A stretch of 64,000 bases of DNA from Chitinophagaceae bacterium (GCA_016720775.1 JADKJX010000001.1:1162501-1226500), one strand, 5' to 3'. Positions 50,226-59,673 are shown, numbered from the stretch's first letter. Numbers and translations are program-made. Notes: a model not told the origin generated them from the letters alone.

Positions 50226-51442
50226 ATGAACATATTATTTTACCGGAAGGAAGTATAGAGAAGCAAACCAACACGCTTAACCTGGGGCCAACACACCCGG
50301 CTACGCATGGTGTGTTTCAGAACATCCTGGAACTGGATGGGGAACGCATACTGAAATCTACTTCCACCATTGGATATATTCACCGGGCATTTGAAAAAAT
50401 TGCAGAGAGAAGACCTTTATATCAAATCACGCCGCTTACCGACCGGCTGAATTATTGTTCATCACCCATCAACAACATGGGCTGGCACATTACCTGCGAA
50501 AAGTTACTGGGCGTAAAAACACCTAAACGAGTTGATTACTTACGGGTGATCATCATGGAACTGGCGAGAATTTCCGATCACCTGATCTGCAACTCCATCG
50601 TTGGGGTGGATACCGGCGCTTTCACCGGTTTCTTATATGTAATGCAATATCGTGAACTAATTTATGAGATATATGAAGAAATATGTGGCTCCCGTCTTAC
50701 TACTACTATTGGGCGTATTGGTGGTTTTGAAAGGAATTTCACTCCTGCAGCATTTCAGAAACTCGAAAAATTCTTAAAGGAGTATCCCAAAGTATTAAAG
50801 GAATTTGAAAATCTGTTCACCCGTAACCGGATTTTCATGGACAGAACGATCGGCTGTGGACCAATTGGTGCAGAGAAGGCTTTGAACTACGGGTTCACGG
50901 GTCCTAACTTACGGGCTGCAGGGGTTGATTACGATGTTCGTGTGCATACACCCTACAGCAGTTATGAAGATTTTGATTTTATCATTCCGGTGGGAACAAC
51001 GGGTGATTGCTACGACCGCTTCCTGGTTCGTAACGAAGAAATGTGGCAGAGCTTAAGTATTATTGAACAGGCTTACCAGAAAGTGCAGGAGTTTAAAGGT
51101 GCTGATGCTGAAGTTTTTCATGCCGATGCCCCTGCCTATTATTTGCCAGAGAAGAAAGATGTTTATACCAAAATGGAAGCACTCATCTATCACTTTAAAA
51201 TCGTGATGGGTGAAACAGCTATTCCGGAAGGTGAAGTATATAGCTGCGTGGAAGGGGCTAATGGCGAATTAGGATTTTATTTGATAAGCGATGGCGGAAG
51301 AACGCCATATCGTTTGCATTTCCGCAGGCCATGTTTTATTTATTACCAGGCTTTTGAAGAACTGGTGAAAGGCGGTATGCTCAGTGATGCCATCGTTACC
51401 ATGAGCAGTTTGAATTTGATAGCTGGCGAGATGGATGCATAA
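50222..51442 (+). CDS. nuoD: NADH-quinone oxidoreductase subunit D
   Basis: A 406-residue 49-kDa subunit that helps form the quinone-binding site. Landmarks are LGPTHPATHGVF, GYIHRAFEKIAE, TDRLNYCSS, GRIGGFERNF and the C-terminal LNLIAGEMD. Its ATG overlaps the stop of the small membrane gene by four bases. Confidence 0.97.
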   Translation: MNEHIILPEGSIEKQTNTLNLGPTHPATHGVFQNILELDGERILKSTSTIGYIHRAFEKIAERRPLYQITPLTDRLNYCSSPINNMGWHITCEKLLGVKTPKRVDYLRVIIMELARISDHLICNSIVGVDTGAFTGFLYVMQYRELIYEIYEEICGSRLTTTIGRIGGFERNFTPAAFQKLEKFLKEYPKVLKEFENLFTRNRIFMDRTIGCGPIGAEKALNYGFTGPNLRAAGVDYDVRVHTPYSSYEDFDFIIPVGTTGDCYDRFLVRNEEMWQSLSIIEQAYQKVQEFKGADAEVFHADAPAYYLPEKKDVYTKMEALIYHFKIVMGETAIPEGEVYSCVEGANGELGFYLISDGGRTPYRLHFRRPCFIYYQAFEELVKGGMLSDAIVTMSSLNLIAGEMDA

Positions 51443-51460
51443 AATTTTGAATTTAGAATT

Positions 51461-51955
51461 ATGAGTGTTGAGTTTTCAAAAGAGAAATTAGAAAAGGTTA
51501 ACGAGATCATCTCCCGTTATCCCGAAGGCAAACATAAAAGTGCCTTGCTTCCGGTATTGCACCTGGCCCAGGAAGAGTTTGGCGGATGGCTTGATGTGCC
51601 GGTGATGGATTATGTGGCATCGGTGTTAAGGATCGAGCCCATTGAAGTGTATGAGGTGGCCAGTTTCTACAGCATGTATAATTTAAAGCCCGTTGGTAAA
51701 TACATGTTCGAGGTCTGCCAAACAGGCCCCTGCATGATCAACGGAAGCGATGAGATCATTGCTTACATAAAACAGAAACTGAACATTAATGTCGGCGAAA
51801 CAACGGCCGATGGGCTGTTTACTTTAAAAACGGTGGAATGCCTCGGCGCCTGTGGCTATGCACCCATGATGCAACTGGGAAAAAATTACCGGGAACATCT
51901 GACAAAGGAAAAAATAGACGCCATTATTGAAGAGCACCGGGCAAAGGCGAATTAA
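51461..51955 (+). CDS. nuoE: NADH-quinone oxidoreductase subunit E
   Basis: A 164-residue thioredoxin-like 2Fe-2S subunit of the NADH module. The four cluster cysteines are in CQTGPCM and CLGACGYAPM. It starts 18 bases after nuoD. Confidence 0.96.
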   Translation: MSVEFSKEKLEKVNEIISRYPEGKHKSALLPVLHLAQEEFGGWLDVPVMDYVASVLRIEPIEVYEVASFYSMYNLKPVGKYMFEVCQTGPCMINGSDEIIAYIKQKLNINVGETTADGLFTLKTVECLGACGYAPMMQLGKNYREHLTKEKIDAIIEEHRAKAN

Positions 51956-51958
51956 GCA

Positions 51959-52381
51959 TTGAAAAGATCATTGACGATACTGTTTTTATTTATTGCGGTT
52001 GGCGGGTATGCTCAAACCAACGAAGAGAAACTGATAATTACAGTAAAAGAATTTCACCAGGCGCTGGTTAATAAGAACACCGTTTCTATCAACCAGCAAA
52101 CGGATAAAGTGTTGAGTTACGGACACAGCAATGGCTGGGTGCAAACGAAAACTGATGTTATTAAAGATTTTGAAACAGGTTATATCAGTTATCAAAGTTT
52201 TAAAGAAGACAGCATCAGCGTAGCAATAAACGGGAATATGGCAAATGTGCGGTTTGTGGCAGATATTGCGGCAACAATGAAAGGGGTATCCTATAACTTT
52301 CATCTAAAAGTACTGGAAGTGTGGGTGAAGAAAAGTAAACGGTGGGTGCTGTTTGCCAGGCAGGCGGTGAAGGCCCCCTAA
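51959..52381 (+). CDS. Exported DUF4440/SnoaL-like protein inside the nuo operon
   Basis: A 140-residue protein with a signal peptide (MKRSLTILFLFIAVGGYAQ) and an NTF2-like alpha+beta fold typical of DUF4440 (FHQALVNKNTVSINQQ, then VWVKKSKRWVLFARQ). It uses a TTG start four bases after the nuoE stop; no ATG is suitably placed and the signal peptide begins there. Its stop codon lies inside a CCCCCTAAATCCCCC repeat. Function unknown; the periplasmic location makes a direct part in the NADH module unlikely. Confidence 0.75.
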   Translation: MKRSLTILFLFIAVGGYAQTNEEKLIITVKEFHQALVNKNTVSINQQTDKVLSYGHSNGWVQTKTDVIKDFETGYISYQSFKEDSISVAINGNMANVRFVADIAATMKGVSYNFHLKVLEVWVKKSKRWVLFARQAVKAP

Positions 52382-52401
52382 ATCCCCCAAAGGGGGACTT
52401 T
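52372..52401. repeat. CCCCCTAAATCCCCCAAAGGGGG repeat
   Basis: A C-rich arm followed by CCCCCAAAGGGGG palindrome. It supplies the stop codon of the DUF4440-like gene and belongs with the elements at 22641, 52466 and 56794. Confidence 0.8.
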
Positions 52402-52465
52402 AGAACCTGATCACTAAAAGCATTTTTAATGTTGATAACAAAAGAAAAATCATAAAACATAATCA

Positions 52466-52488
52466 TCCCCCTTTAGGGGATAGGGGCT
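52466..52488. repeat. G-rich repeat forming the nuoF translation start region
   Basis: CCCCCTTTAGGGGATAGGGG ends three bases before the nuoF ATG, so its last GGGG may act as the ribosome-binding site. Confidence 0.75.
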
Positions 52489-53842
52489 ATGGGTAAAAAA
52501 CTATTATTAGACAAAGCACATGTAGAAGGCATCCGCTATTACGATGTTTACCGCCGTGAAGGTGGTTACCGCAGCGTAGAGAAGGCATTAAAAATGGCGC
52601 CTGCTGATATTGTGGAAGAAGTGAAGAAGAGTGGTTTGCGTGGCCGCGGTGGTGCCGGTTTTCCTACCGGGTTAAAATGGAGTTTTATCGCAAAACCCGA
52701 AGGCGTACCCCGTCACCTGGTTTGCAATGCCGATGAAAGCGAGCCTGGAACTTTTAAAGACCGCTACCTGATGGAATTCATTCCGCATATTTTGATTGAA
52801 GGGATGATCGTCTCCTCTTTTGCACTTGGCTCCAATGTTTCCTATATATACATACGTGGCGAATATGCCTGGATCGTTGATATCCTGGAACAGGCTATTG
52901 CCGAAGCAAAACAAAATGGCTTTCTCGGAAAAAATATTTTAGGTACCGGTTTCGATTGTGAAATTTATGTACATCGTGGGGCCGGCGCTTATATCTGTGG
53001 AGAAGAAACTGCATTGATAGAATCACTGGAAGGCAAACGCGGTAATCCAAGGATAAAGCCACCTTTCCCTGCCGTTAAGGGTGCCTGGGAAAGACCTACG
53101 GTGGTTAATAACGTGGAAACGATCGCAGCCGTTGTTCCCATCATCAACGATGGGGGCGATGAGTATGCAAAGATCGGCATCGGAAAAAGTACCGGAACAA
53201 AACTCATGAGCGCCTGCGGCAATATCAACAAGCCTGGTGTTTACGAAATCGACATGACCATCTCTGTTGAAGAATTTATTTACAGCGATGAATATTGCGG
53301 CGGTATTCCCAAAGGAAGAAAATTAAAAGCCTGCATACCAGGTGGGTCATCGGTTCCCATTCTTCCGGCTAATTTATTGTTAACTACCGCCAAGGGTGAA
53401 AAAGACTGATGAATTATGAAAGTTTAAGCGACGGTGGTTTTGCTACAGGAAGTATGATGGGCTCGGGTGGGTTTATTGTACTGGATGACAGCCAATGTGT
53501 AGTAAGACATACGTACACGTTAGCAAGATTTTATCGTCATGAGAGTTGCGGACAATGTTCACCCTGCCGGGAAGGAACAGGCTGGATGGAAAAAATATTA
53601 TTGAATATAGAGAAGGGGAAGGAAAGATGAGTGATATTGACCTGCTTTGGGATATCCAGCGTAAGATCGAAGGAAATACCATCTGTCCATTGGGTGATGC
53701 AGCAGCCTGGCCGGTAGCGGCTGCAATTCGTCACTTCAGGGATGAGTTTGAATGGCATGTGAAAAACCCGGTGGAGTGTTTGACAAGCAATTATGGATTG
53801 GCACATTATGCAGATCCGATTCATGTGCCGGTACCGGCATAA
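52489..53842 (+). CDS. nuoF: NADH-quinone oxidoreductase subunit F, two apparent frameshifts
   Basis: The FMN and NADH-binding subunit, about 450 residues when joined. Frame 1 (52489-53409) has GLRGRGGAGFPTGLKW, CNADESEPGTFKDR and RGAGAYICGEETAL. Frame 2 (to 53630) has the N3-cluster motif ESCGQCSPCREGTGW. Frame 3 (to 53842) has NTICPLGDAAAWP with the fourth cluster cysteine. The joins are at the A5 run 53399-53403 (one A missing) and at GAAGGGG, 53612-53618 (one base missing). All functional motifs are present, so sequence error is more likely than gene loss. Confidence 0.92.
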
Positions 53843-53850
53843 AATAATTA

Positions 53851-53917
53851 ACCGCAAAGACGCTAAGGCGCAAAGCATCGCAAATGATTTTCTTTGCGAC
53901 TTTGCACTTGGCGGTTA
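53851..53917. repeat. AACCGCAAAGACGC-type inverted repeat before nuoG
   Basis: The arms AACCGCAAAGACGCTAAGG and a degenerate inverted CTTTGCACTTGGCGGTT enclose further GCAAAG / CTTTGC arms. It fills the nuoF-nuoG gap and may fold into a hairpin. I recall this as a common Bacteroidota repeat. Confidence 0.7.
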
Positions 53918-53927
53918 AGAAAAAAAT

Positions 53928-55106
53928 ATGGCAGACGAAGTAAAAAAAGAAGCACCTGCAAATTTTAAAGTTACCATCGACAACATCACGATAGAAGTTG
54001 CGCCGGGTACTACTGTATTAAATGCGGCCAGGCAGATCGGTGGAGATGTCACACCTCCGGCCATGTGCTATTACAGCAAACTGCAGGGCAGCGGTGGAAA
54101 ATGCCGTACCTGCCTCGTTGAAGTGGCTGCCGGTTCAACGGCCGATCCAAGGCCCATGCCTAAACTGGTTGCTTCCTGCCGTACCAATGTTATGGATGGC
54201 ATGGTGGTAAAAAATATCACCAGCGATAAAGTAACCGATGCAAGAAATGGGGTGGTTGAATTTTTACTCATCAATCATCCGCTTGATTGCCCGATCTGCG
54301 ACCAGGCTGGTGAATGTCATCTGCAGGACCTTGGTTACGATCATGGAAAAGCAGGAACCCGTTACGAATTTAAGCGAAGAACATTTGAGAAAGAAGATAT
54401 TGGTCCGTACATACAATTGCACATGACCAGGTGTATCCTTTGTTATCGTTGTACGTATGTGGCTGATCAGATCACCGATAAAAGAGTACACGGTATTTTA
54501 GATCGTGGCGATCATGCAGAAATATCAACCTATATTTCCAAAGCCATTGATAATGATTTCAGCGGAAATATGATCGATGTTTGCCCGGTTGGCGCATTAA
54601 CCGATAAAACATTCCGCTTTAAGAACCGGGTTTGGTTTACCAGGCCGGTGGATGCTCACCGCAATTGCGAAAATCCAAAATGCTGCGGCAAAGCAACGCT
54701 TTGGTTACGGGGCGATGAAGTATATCGTGTTACTGCCCGCAAAGATGAGTGGGGTGAAGTGCAGAGTTATGATGGTAAGCCCGGATGGATCTGCAATACC
54801 TGCCGCTTTGATAAAAAGAAAACAAGTGACTGGGTGGTGGAAGGATTAACAACCATCAGCCGCCATTCGGTTATTGGGGCAAATAAATATGCAACACTGG
54901 ATATGCCGAAGGATACCATCAGGGAAGTGATGGGAGGAAGGGATCCAAAACTGTTGATGAATATTCACAATGTCAGCGGGGTAAATAATCCCAACATACA
55001 GTTAAGTGAAATAGACAGGCCGGCGCATACAGGTGACTTTGCTAAATCGGGCGATCACGTAAATGGGGCCGGAGAATCTACCCAATGGGGGTTAAAAAAG
55101 GATTAA
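53928..55106 (+). CDS. nuoG: NADH-quinone oxidoreductase subunit G, short form
   Basis: A 392-residue protein with an N-terminal 2Fe-2S ferredoxin domain (CYYSKLQGSGGKCRTC, CRTNV), a histidine-coordinated cluster site (HPLDCPICDQAGECHLQ) and the CILCYRC / CPVGAL cluster region. The large molybdopterin-like domain of E. coli NuoG is missing, and only a short tail follows. Short forms are known in Bacteroidota, so this is probably normal rather than a truncation. The frame is intact. Confidence 0.92.
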   Translation: MADEVKKEAPANFKVTIDNITIEVAPGTTVLNAARQIGGDVTPPAMCYYSKLQGSGGKCRTCLVEVAAGSTADPRPMPKLVASCRTNVMDGMVVKNITSDKVTDARNGVVEFLLINHPLDCPICDQAGECHLQDLGYDHGKAGTRYEFKRRTFEKEDIGPYIQLHMTRCILCYRCTYVADQITDKRVHGILDRGDHAEISTYISKAIDNDFSGNMIDVCPVGALTDKTFRFKNRVWFTRPVDAHRNCENPKCCGKATLWLRGDEVYRVTARKDEWGEVQSYDGKPGWICNTCRFDKKKTSDWVVEGLTTISRHSVIGANKYATLDMPKDTIREVMGGRDPKLLMNIHNVSGVNNPNIQLSEIDRPAHTGDFAKSGDHVNGAGESTQWGLKKD

Positions 55107-55126
55107 AATTATTTTAATAAAGGATT

Positions 55127-56179
55127 ATGCTTTTAGCGATCGATTGGTTTTTAATAGTGGAGAAGCTGGTACTCATCGTCATTGTGGTAATGGCATCCTT
55201 ACTGATTGCCATGTATGCAACGTATGGCGAAAGAAAAATTGCAGCTGTCCTCCAGGACAGGCGTGGACCAAACAGGGCCGGGCCTTTTGGAATATTACAA
55301 CCGGTTGCGGATGGATTGAAATTGTTTTTCAAAGAAGAGATCATTCCAAACTTCTCTTCCAAATTCTTATTCATACTTGGCCCGTCACTGGCCATGCTTA
55401 CGGCCATCATGACGGGGGCTGTTGTTCCCTGGGGACATACGATACATTTCTTTGACAGGGACATATCGTTGCAGATAGCGGACGTAAACGTAGGTATGTT
55501 ATATGTGTTTGCCGTGGTGAGTATGGGTGTATATGGCATCATGATCGGTGGCTGGGCAAGTAATAACAAATATTCCCTGATGGGCGGATTAAGGGCTGCC
55601 TCGCAGATCATCAGCTATGAATTGCCCATGGGTATTTCGCTGATCGCTTTACTGATGGTGACCGGAACACTCAGCCTGAAAGAGATGGTAGTGCAGCAAC
55701 AAACAGGCTACTGGAATATCATTTACCAGCCTTTAGGATTTTTAATTTTCCTGATCTGTGCATTTGCCGAATGTAACAGAACCCCGTTCGACCTGGCTGA
55801 AGCAGAGAACGAATTGATCGGTGGCTACCATACCGAATACTCTTCCATGAAACTGGGTTTCTATCTTTTTTCTGAATACATCAATATGTTTGTAAGCAGT
55901 GTGATCATGGCTACCTTGTTCTTTGGTGGATATGATATACCATTTATAAATGAGGCTGATTATAATCAAAACTGGATGGCATTGTTTGGGATAATGATGC
56001 TGATGACAAAAGTGGTTTGTTTCATCTTCCTGTTCATGTGGGTGCGGTGGACCATTCCAAGATTCCGGTACGACCAGTTGATGAACCTTGGCTGGCGGAT
56101 ATTAATTCCATTGGCATTGGTGAATATGCTGGTAACAGGAGGGCTGGTTTTATTAAAACAAAACCACTGGCATTTTTAA
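55127..56179 (+). CDS. nuoH: NADH-quinone oxidoreductase subunit H
   Basis: A 350-residue membrane subunit with about eight transmembrane segments that connects the peripheral and membrane arms near the quinone site. Signatures are YGERKIAAVLQDRRGPNRAG and AFAECNRTPFDLAEAENELIGGYHTEYS. It starts 20 bases after nuoG. Confidence 0.97.
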   Translation: MLLAIDWFLIVEKLVLIVIVVMASLLIAMYATYGERKIAAVLQDRRGPNRAGPFGILQPVADGLKLFFKEEIIPNFSSKFLFILGPSLAMLTAIMTGAVVPWGHTIHFFDRDISLQIADVNVGMLYVFAVVSMGVYGIMIGGWASNNKYSLMGGLRAASQIISYELPMGISLIALLMVTGTLSLKEMVVQQQTGYWNIIYQPLGFLIFLICAFAECNRTPFDLAEAENELIGGYHTEYSSMKLGFYLFSEYINMFVSSVIMATLFFGGYDIPFINEADYNQNWMALFGIMMLMTKVVCFIFLFMWVRWTIPRFRYDQLMNLGWRILIPLALVNMLVTGGLVLLKQNHWHF

Positions 56180-56195
56180 TTTATAGAACGTAAAC

Positions 56196-56225
56196 TCTCC
56201 GCCAGTTGGCGGAATGGGGGTAAAT
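56196..56225. repeat. CTCCGCCAGTTGGCGGA repeat forming the nuoI start region
   Basis: The palindrome CTCCGCCAGTTGGCGGA is followed by ATGGGGGTAAAT and then the nuoI ATG. Near-identical elements precede nuoL (57744) and nuoN (61177). The GGGG stretch may act as ribosome-binding site. Confidence 0.82.
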
Positions 56226-56780
56226 ATGCAAGCATTAACAAGCAGATTAAAACAGGTTGACCGCCGGAAAATGAGTTTCATTGAGCGGCTTTACCTGGTA
56301 GCTATCTTTAAGGGCATGATGATAACTTTCATGCACATGTTTAAGAAGAAGCCTACCATTAATTATCCCGAGAAGACACGTCCATTCAGCCCGGTCTTTC
56401 GTGGACTGCACATTTTAAACAGGGATGAAGAGGGGCGTGAGAATTGTACTGCCTGCGGGTTGTGTGCTGTTGCCTGTCCGGCCGAAGCCATTACCATGGA
56501 AGCAGCAGAAAGGCAAACTGGCGAAGAGAATTTATACCGGGAAGAAAAATATGCGGCCAAATACGAGATCAATATGCTGCGTTGCATCTTTTGCGGATTG
56601 TGTGAGGAAGCCTGCCCGAAAGATGCCATTTATTTGAGTGAAACATTTGCGCCGGCTGATTACCAACGCAAACAATTTATTTATAACAAAGGAGAATTAT
56701 TAATACCTCATCCTAAAGAAGATCCGGAGGCATATAAAAAAGCACTGGGCAACAGGGTGAAAAGAGAAAGCATTAATTAA
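56226..56780 (+). CDS. nuoI: NADH-quinone oxidoreductase subunit I
   Basis: A 184-residue subunit with two 4Fe-4S ferredoxin motifs, CTACGLCAVACP and CIFCGLCEEACP, carrying clusters N6a and N6b. An in-frame ATG at 56214 lies inside the repeat's GGAATGGGGG; by analogy with nuoL and nuoN, where the gene starts right after the repeat, I choose ATG 56226 (MQALTSRLKQ). Confidence 0.94.
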   Translation: MQALTSRLKQVDRRKMSFIERLYLVAIFKGMMITFMHMFKKKPTINYPEKTRPFSPVFRGLHILNRDEEGRENCTACGLCAVACPAEAITMEAAERQTGEENLYREEKYAAKYEINMLRCIFCGLCEEACPKDAIYLSETFAPADYQRKQFIYNKGELLIPHPKEDPEAYKKALGNRVKRESIN

Positions 56781-56793
56781 CAAAACATAATCA

Positions 56794-56826
56794 ACCCTCC
56801 CCTTTGGGGGAGATGGAGGGGGCCAT
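56794..56826. repeat. CCCTCCCCTTTGGGGGAG repeat forming the nuoJ start region
   Basis: CCCTCCCCTTTGGGGGAG followed by ATGGAGGGGGCCAT ends at the nuoJ ATG. It belongs to the family at 22641, 52372 and 52466. Confidence 0.8.
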
Positions 56827-57348
56827 ATGAGCATTACAGAAATATTATTTTGGGTTTTATCAGTTCTGGCACTGGTGAGTGCCATCATGGTGGTTGCCAG
56901 TAAAAACCCGGTGCACAGTATCCTGTTCCTGATCGTGGTTTTCTTTACCATATCCGGACACTATATTTTATTAAATGCCCAGTTTTTGGCCATCGTAAAT
57001 ATCATTGTGTATGCGGGCGCTATCATGGTGTTGTTTTTATTCGTGGTGATGCTGATGAACCTGAATGCAGAATCGGAGCCAAAGAAGAACAGGCTCCTGC
57101 AGTTTGCAGGGTTGATCTCGGGGGGGTGTTTGTTCCTGGTATTAATATCTGCCATTGCCAAATCTACTACAGCAAATAATGTGATGCAGTTGGGCAGCGG
57201 CAACAGTGGTCTTATAAAAAACCTGGGTATGGTATTGTTCAATGATTATGTGATCCCGTTCGAGATAAGCAGTGTTTTGTTTTTAAGTGCGATGATCGGG
57301 GCCGTGGTGATCGGTAAAAAAGAAAAAGCAGCACAAGATGGAAATTAA
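56827..57348 (+). CDS. nuoJ: NADH-quinone oxidoreductase subunit J
   Basis: A 173-residue membrane subunit with about five helices. The conserved helix-3 region YAGAIMVLFLFVVMLMN is clear. Its end overlaps the nuoK start by 11 bases, the usual tight J-K arrangement. Confidence 0.95.
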   Translation: MSITEILFWVLSVLALVSAIMVVASKNPVHSILFLIVVFFTISGHYILLNAQFLAIVNIIVYAGAIMVLFLFVVMLMNLNAESEPKKNRLLQFAGLISGGCLFLVLISAIAKSTTANNVMQLGSGNSGLIKNLGMVLFNDYVIPFEISSVLFLSAMIGAVVIGKKEKAAQDGN

Positions 57349-57670
57349 ATGGTACATAGGTTTGGCAGTAGCGTTGTTCTGCACCGGAATCGTGGGGGTT
57401 CTTACCCGCCGCAACTCCATAATAATTTTTATGTGCATTGAACTGATGCTGAACTCAGTGAATTTATTGCTGGTGGCATTTTCAAAAATGCATGCAGCAT
57501 CACCCATCGCACAAAGCATGCCCAACGTGGTAAGCGATGCACAGATATTTGTGTTCTTCATCATGGTTGTGGCAGCAGCAGAAGTAAGTGTGGGGCTTGC
57601 CATTATTGTAATGATGTACCGGAATATTCACTCGGTGGATATAAATTTTTTAAACAGGTTAAAGAATTGA
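57338..57670 (+). CDS. nuoK: NADH-quinone oxidoreductase subunit K
   Basis: A 110-residue, three-helix subunit of the proton-translocating arm. The membrane glutamates lie in FMCIELMLNSVNLLLVAF and AAAEVSVGLAI. It is translated from an ATG inside the end of nuoJ. Confidence 0.96.
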   Translation: MEIKWYIGLAVALFCTGIVGVLTRRNSIIIFMCIELMLNSVNLLLVAFSKMHAASPIAQSMPNVVSDAQIFVFFIMVVAAAEVSVGLAIIVMMYRNIHSVDINFLNRLKN

Positions 57671-57678
57671 CGCCCCCA

Positions 57679-57768
57679 TCTCCGCAAACCGGCGGAGAGA
57701 AAGGCAGGTGTATTAATAATATTTTGAAATAAAAACAAAAATTCTCCGCCAGTTGGCGGAATAGGGGT
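57679..57768. repeat. Repeat-containing nuoK-nuoL gap ending in a CTCCGCCAGTTGGCGGA element
   Basis: A related palindrome, CTCCGCAAACCGGCGGAG, lies at 57679-57696. Then an AT-rich linker leads to CTCCGCCAGTTGGCGGA-ATAGGGGT directly before the nuoL ATG at 57769. Confidence 0.78.
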
Positions 57769-59664
57769 ATGAGAAATGTCTTACACATGGTTTGGTTAAT
57801 CCCCGTGCTGCCTTTGCTGGGATTCTTACTCAATGGCCTGGGCAGGAAGAAGGTTTCAAAGGGCCTTGCCGGCATTATCGGCAGCGGAACCGTTTTTATG
57901 TCCTTCCTCATCAGTGTGTACGTTTTCTTCAGCGTTAAAGGAGGCAATACATACGTTGCCCATTATTTCGATTTTATAAATATTGATGCGCTTAAGATCG
58001 GTTTCGATTTCCAGGTCGACCAGCTTTCTTCGCTCTTCTTATTAATAATAACCGGCGTGGGTTTTTTGATACACGTGTATTCGACCGCCTACATGCATGA
58101 TGAGGAGCCGAAGGATTTTGCAAAATATTTTGCCTTCCTCAACCTGTTTGTGTTCTCCATGCTGTTATTGGTAATGGGGGCAAACTATGTCATCATGTTC
58201 ATAGGTTGGGAAGGTGTGGGGCTTTGTTCTTATTTACTCATCGGTTTCTGGTTTAAAAATACCAGCTATAATATTGCCGCCAAGAAAGCCTTCATCATGA
58301 ACCGCATTGGCGACCTTGGTTTTTTACTGGCCGTTTTCTGGCTGGTTTCAAAAGTTGGCTCGGTCGACTTTCATAATGTGTTTGCTAATGTTTCCAAACT
58401 GACAACAACTGATATTACCGGCATCACCCTGTTATTATTTGTTGGTGCAATGGGTAAGAGTGCACAGATCCCTTTATACACCTGGTTACCCGATGCAATG
58501 GCGGGCCCAACGCCAGTGAGTGCATTGATACATGCGGCCACCATGGTTACGGCCGGTATCTACATGATCGCCCGGAGCAATATTTTATATACCATGGCGC
58601 CGGTTTCACAAACGGTGGTTGCCGTGGTTGGTTTATCCACTGCAATTCTGGCCGCTACTATTGCACTGAAACAAAATGACATTAAAAAAGTGCTGGCTTA
58701 CTCAACTGTTAGCCAGTTGGGTTATATGTTCTTAGGACTGGGAGTTGGTGCATATACCGGCGCTGTATTCCATGTAATGACGCATGCCTTCTTTAAAGCT
58801 TTGCTGTTCCTTGGTGCCGGCAGTGTTATTCATGCCATGAGTGGCGAGCAGGATATTCGCAATATGGGCGGATTGAAAAAATACATGAGCATTACGCATA
58901 TCACGTTCTTATTAGCTTGCCTGGCCATTGCAGGTATGCCGCCTTTCTCCGGCTTCTTTTCAAAAGACGAAATTCTTGCTGCGGCCTTTGCGAAAAATCC
59001 CTTGTTCTGGGGAGTGGGGGTTGCCGGTGCAATGATGACGGCATTCTATATGTTCCGTTTATATGCCATGACCTTTCTTGGAAAATTCAGGGGTACACAT
59101 GAGCAGGAGCATCATTTACACGAAAGTCCGAAAGCGATCACCATACCCCTCATCATCCTTGCCATACTTTCTGTTGCAGGCGGATGGATTGGTATTCCTG
59201 AAGTATTCATGCACGGCGGGCACAGGCTGGAAGAATTTTTGGCTCCTGTTTTTGCACAGAGCAATGCCATCACCGTAAAACACGAAGCAAACCATGCAAC
59301 AGAATACATTTTGATGGGTACTTCTGTGGTGCTTGCATTGGTTGCTTTGCTATATGCATGGAACCGGTTCAGCAAATATCAAAGAACGGATAAGGAAGAA
59401 GCAGGGCTTGGTAAAGTGTTGGAAAATAAATGGTACGTGGATGAGTTGTATGACAGCATCATCGTAAGACCGGTTATGTCCATCGCAAAATATTTCAACA
59501 ACGTGGTGGAGAAAAAAGGCATTGATGGTTTTGTGAACGGCATCGGCAAAGCGGTTAATTACAGCAGCCGGCAGATACGTTTGTTACAATCCGGGCAAGT
59601 TGGTATTTATGTGCTGATGATGGTGCTGGGCATTTTAATTTTAATGATCGTTCAATTGTTGTAA
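57769..59664 (+). CDS. nuoL: NADH-quinone oxidoreductase subunit L
   Basis: A 631-residue antiporter-like proton pump subunit with about 16 helices. Landmarks are FIGWEGVGLCSYLLIGFW, the key lysine region GAMGKSAQIPLYTWLPDAM, PVSALIHAATMVTAG and a long C-terminal lateral helix. It starts right after a palindromic repeat. Confidence 0.97.
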   Translation: MRNVLHMVWLIPVLPLLGFLLNGLGRKKVSKGLAGIIGSGTVFMSFLISVYVFFSVKGGNTYVAHYFDFINIDALKIGFDFQVDQLSSLFLLIITGVGFLIHVYSTAYMHDEEPKDFAKYFAFLNLFVFSMLLLVMGANYVIMFIGWEGVGLCSYLLIGFWFKNTSYNIAAKKAFIMNRIGDLGFLLAVFWLVSKVGSVDFHNVFANVSKLTTTDITGITLLLFVGAMGKSAQIPLYTWLPDAMAGPTPVSALIHAATMVTAGIYMIARSNILYTMAPVSQTVVAVVGLSTAILAATIALKQNDIKKVLAYSTVSQLGYMFLGLGVGAYTGAVFHVMTHAFFKALLFLGAGSVIHAMSGEQDIRNMGGLKKYMSITHITFLLACLAIAGMPPFSGFFSKDEILAAAFAKNPLFWGVGVAGAMMTAFYMFRLYAMTFLGKFRGTHEQEHHLHESPKAITIPLIILAILSVAGGWIGIPEVFMHGGHRLEEFLAPVFAQSNAITVKHEANHATEYILMGTSVVLALVALLYAWNRFSKYQRTDKEEAGLGKVLENKWYVDELYDSIIVRPVMSIAKYFNNVVEKKGIDGFVNGIGKAVNYSSRQIRLLQSGQVGIYVLMMVLGILILMIVQLL

Positions 59665-59673
59665 TCAGAAGAT

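Noticed and set aside
53399..53630. nuoF as three separate genes
   Set aside because: The three frames carry consecutive, non-redundant parts of one NuoF; two single-base corrections restore it.
53928..55106. NuoG as a truncated pseudogene
   Set aside because: The missing molybdopterin domain is also absent from known short Bacteroidota NuoG proteins, and all N-terminal clusters are present.
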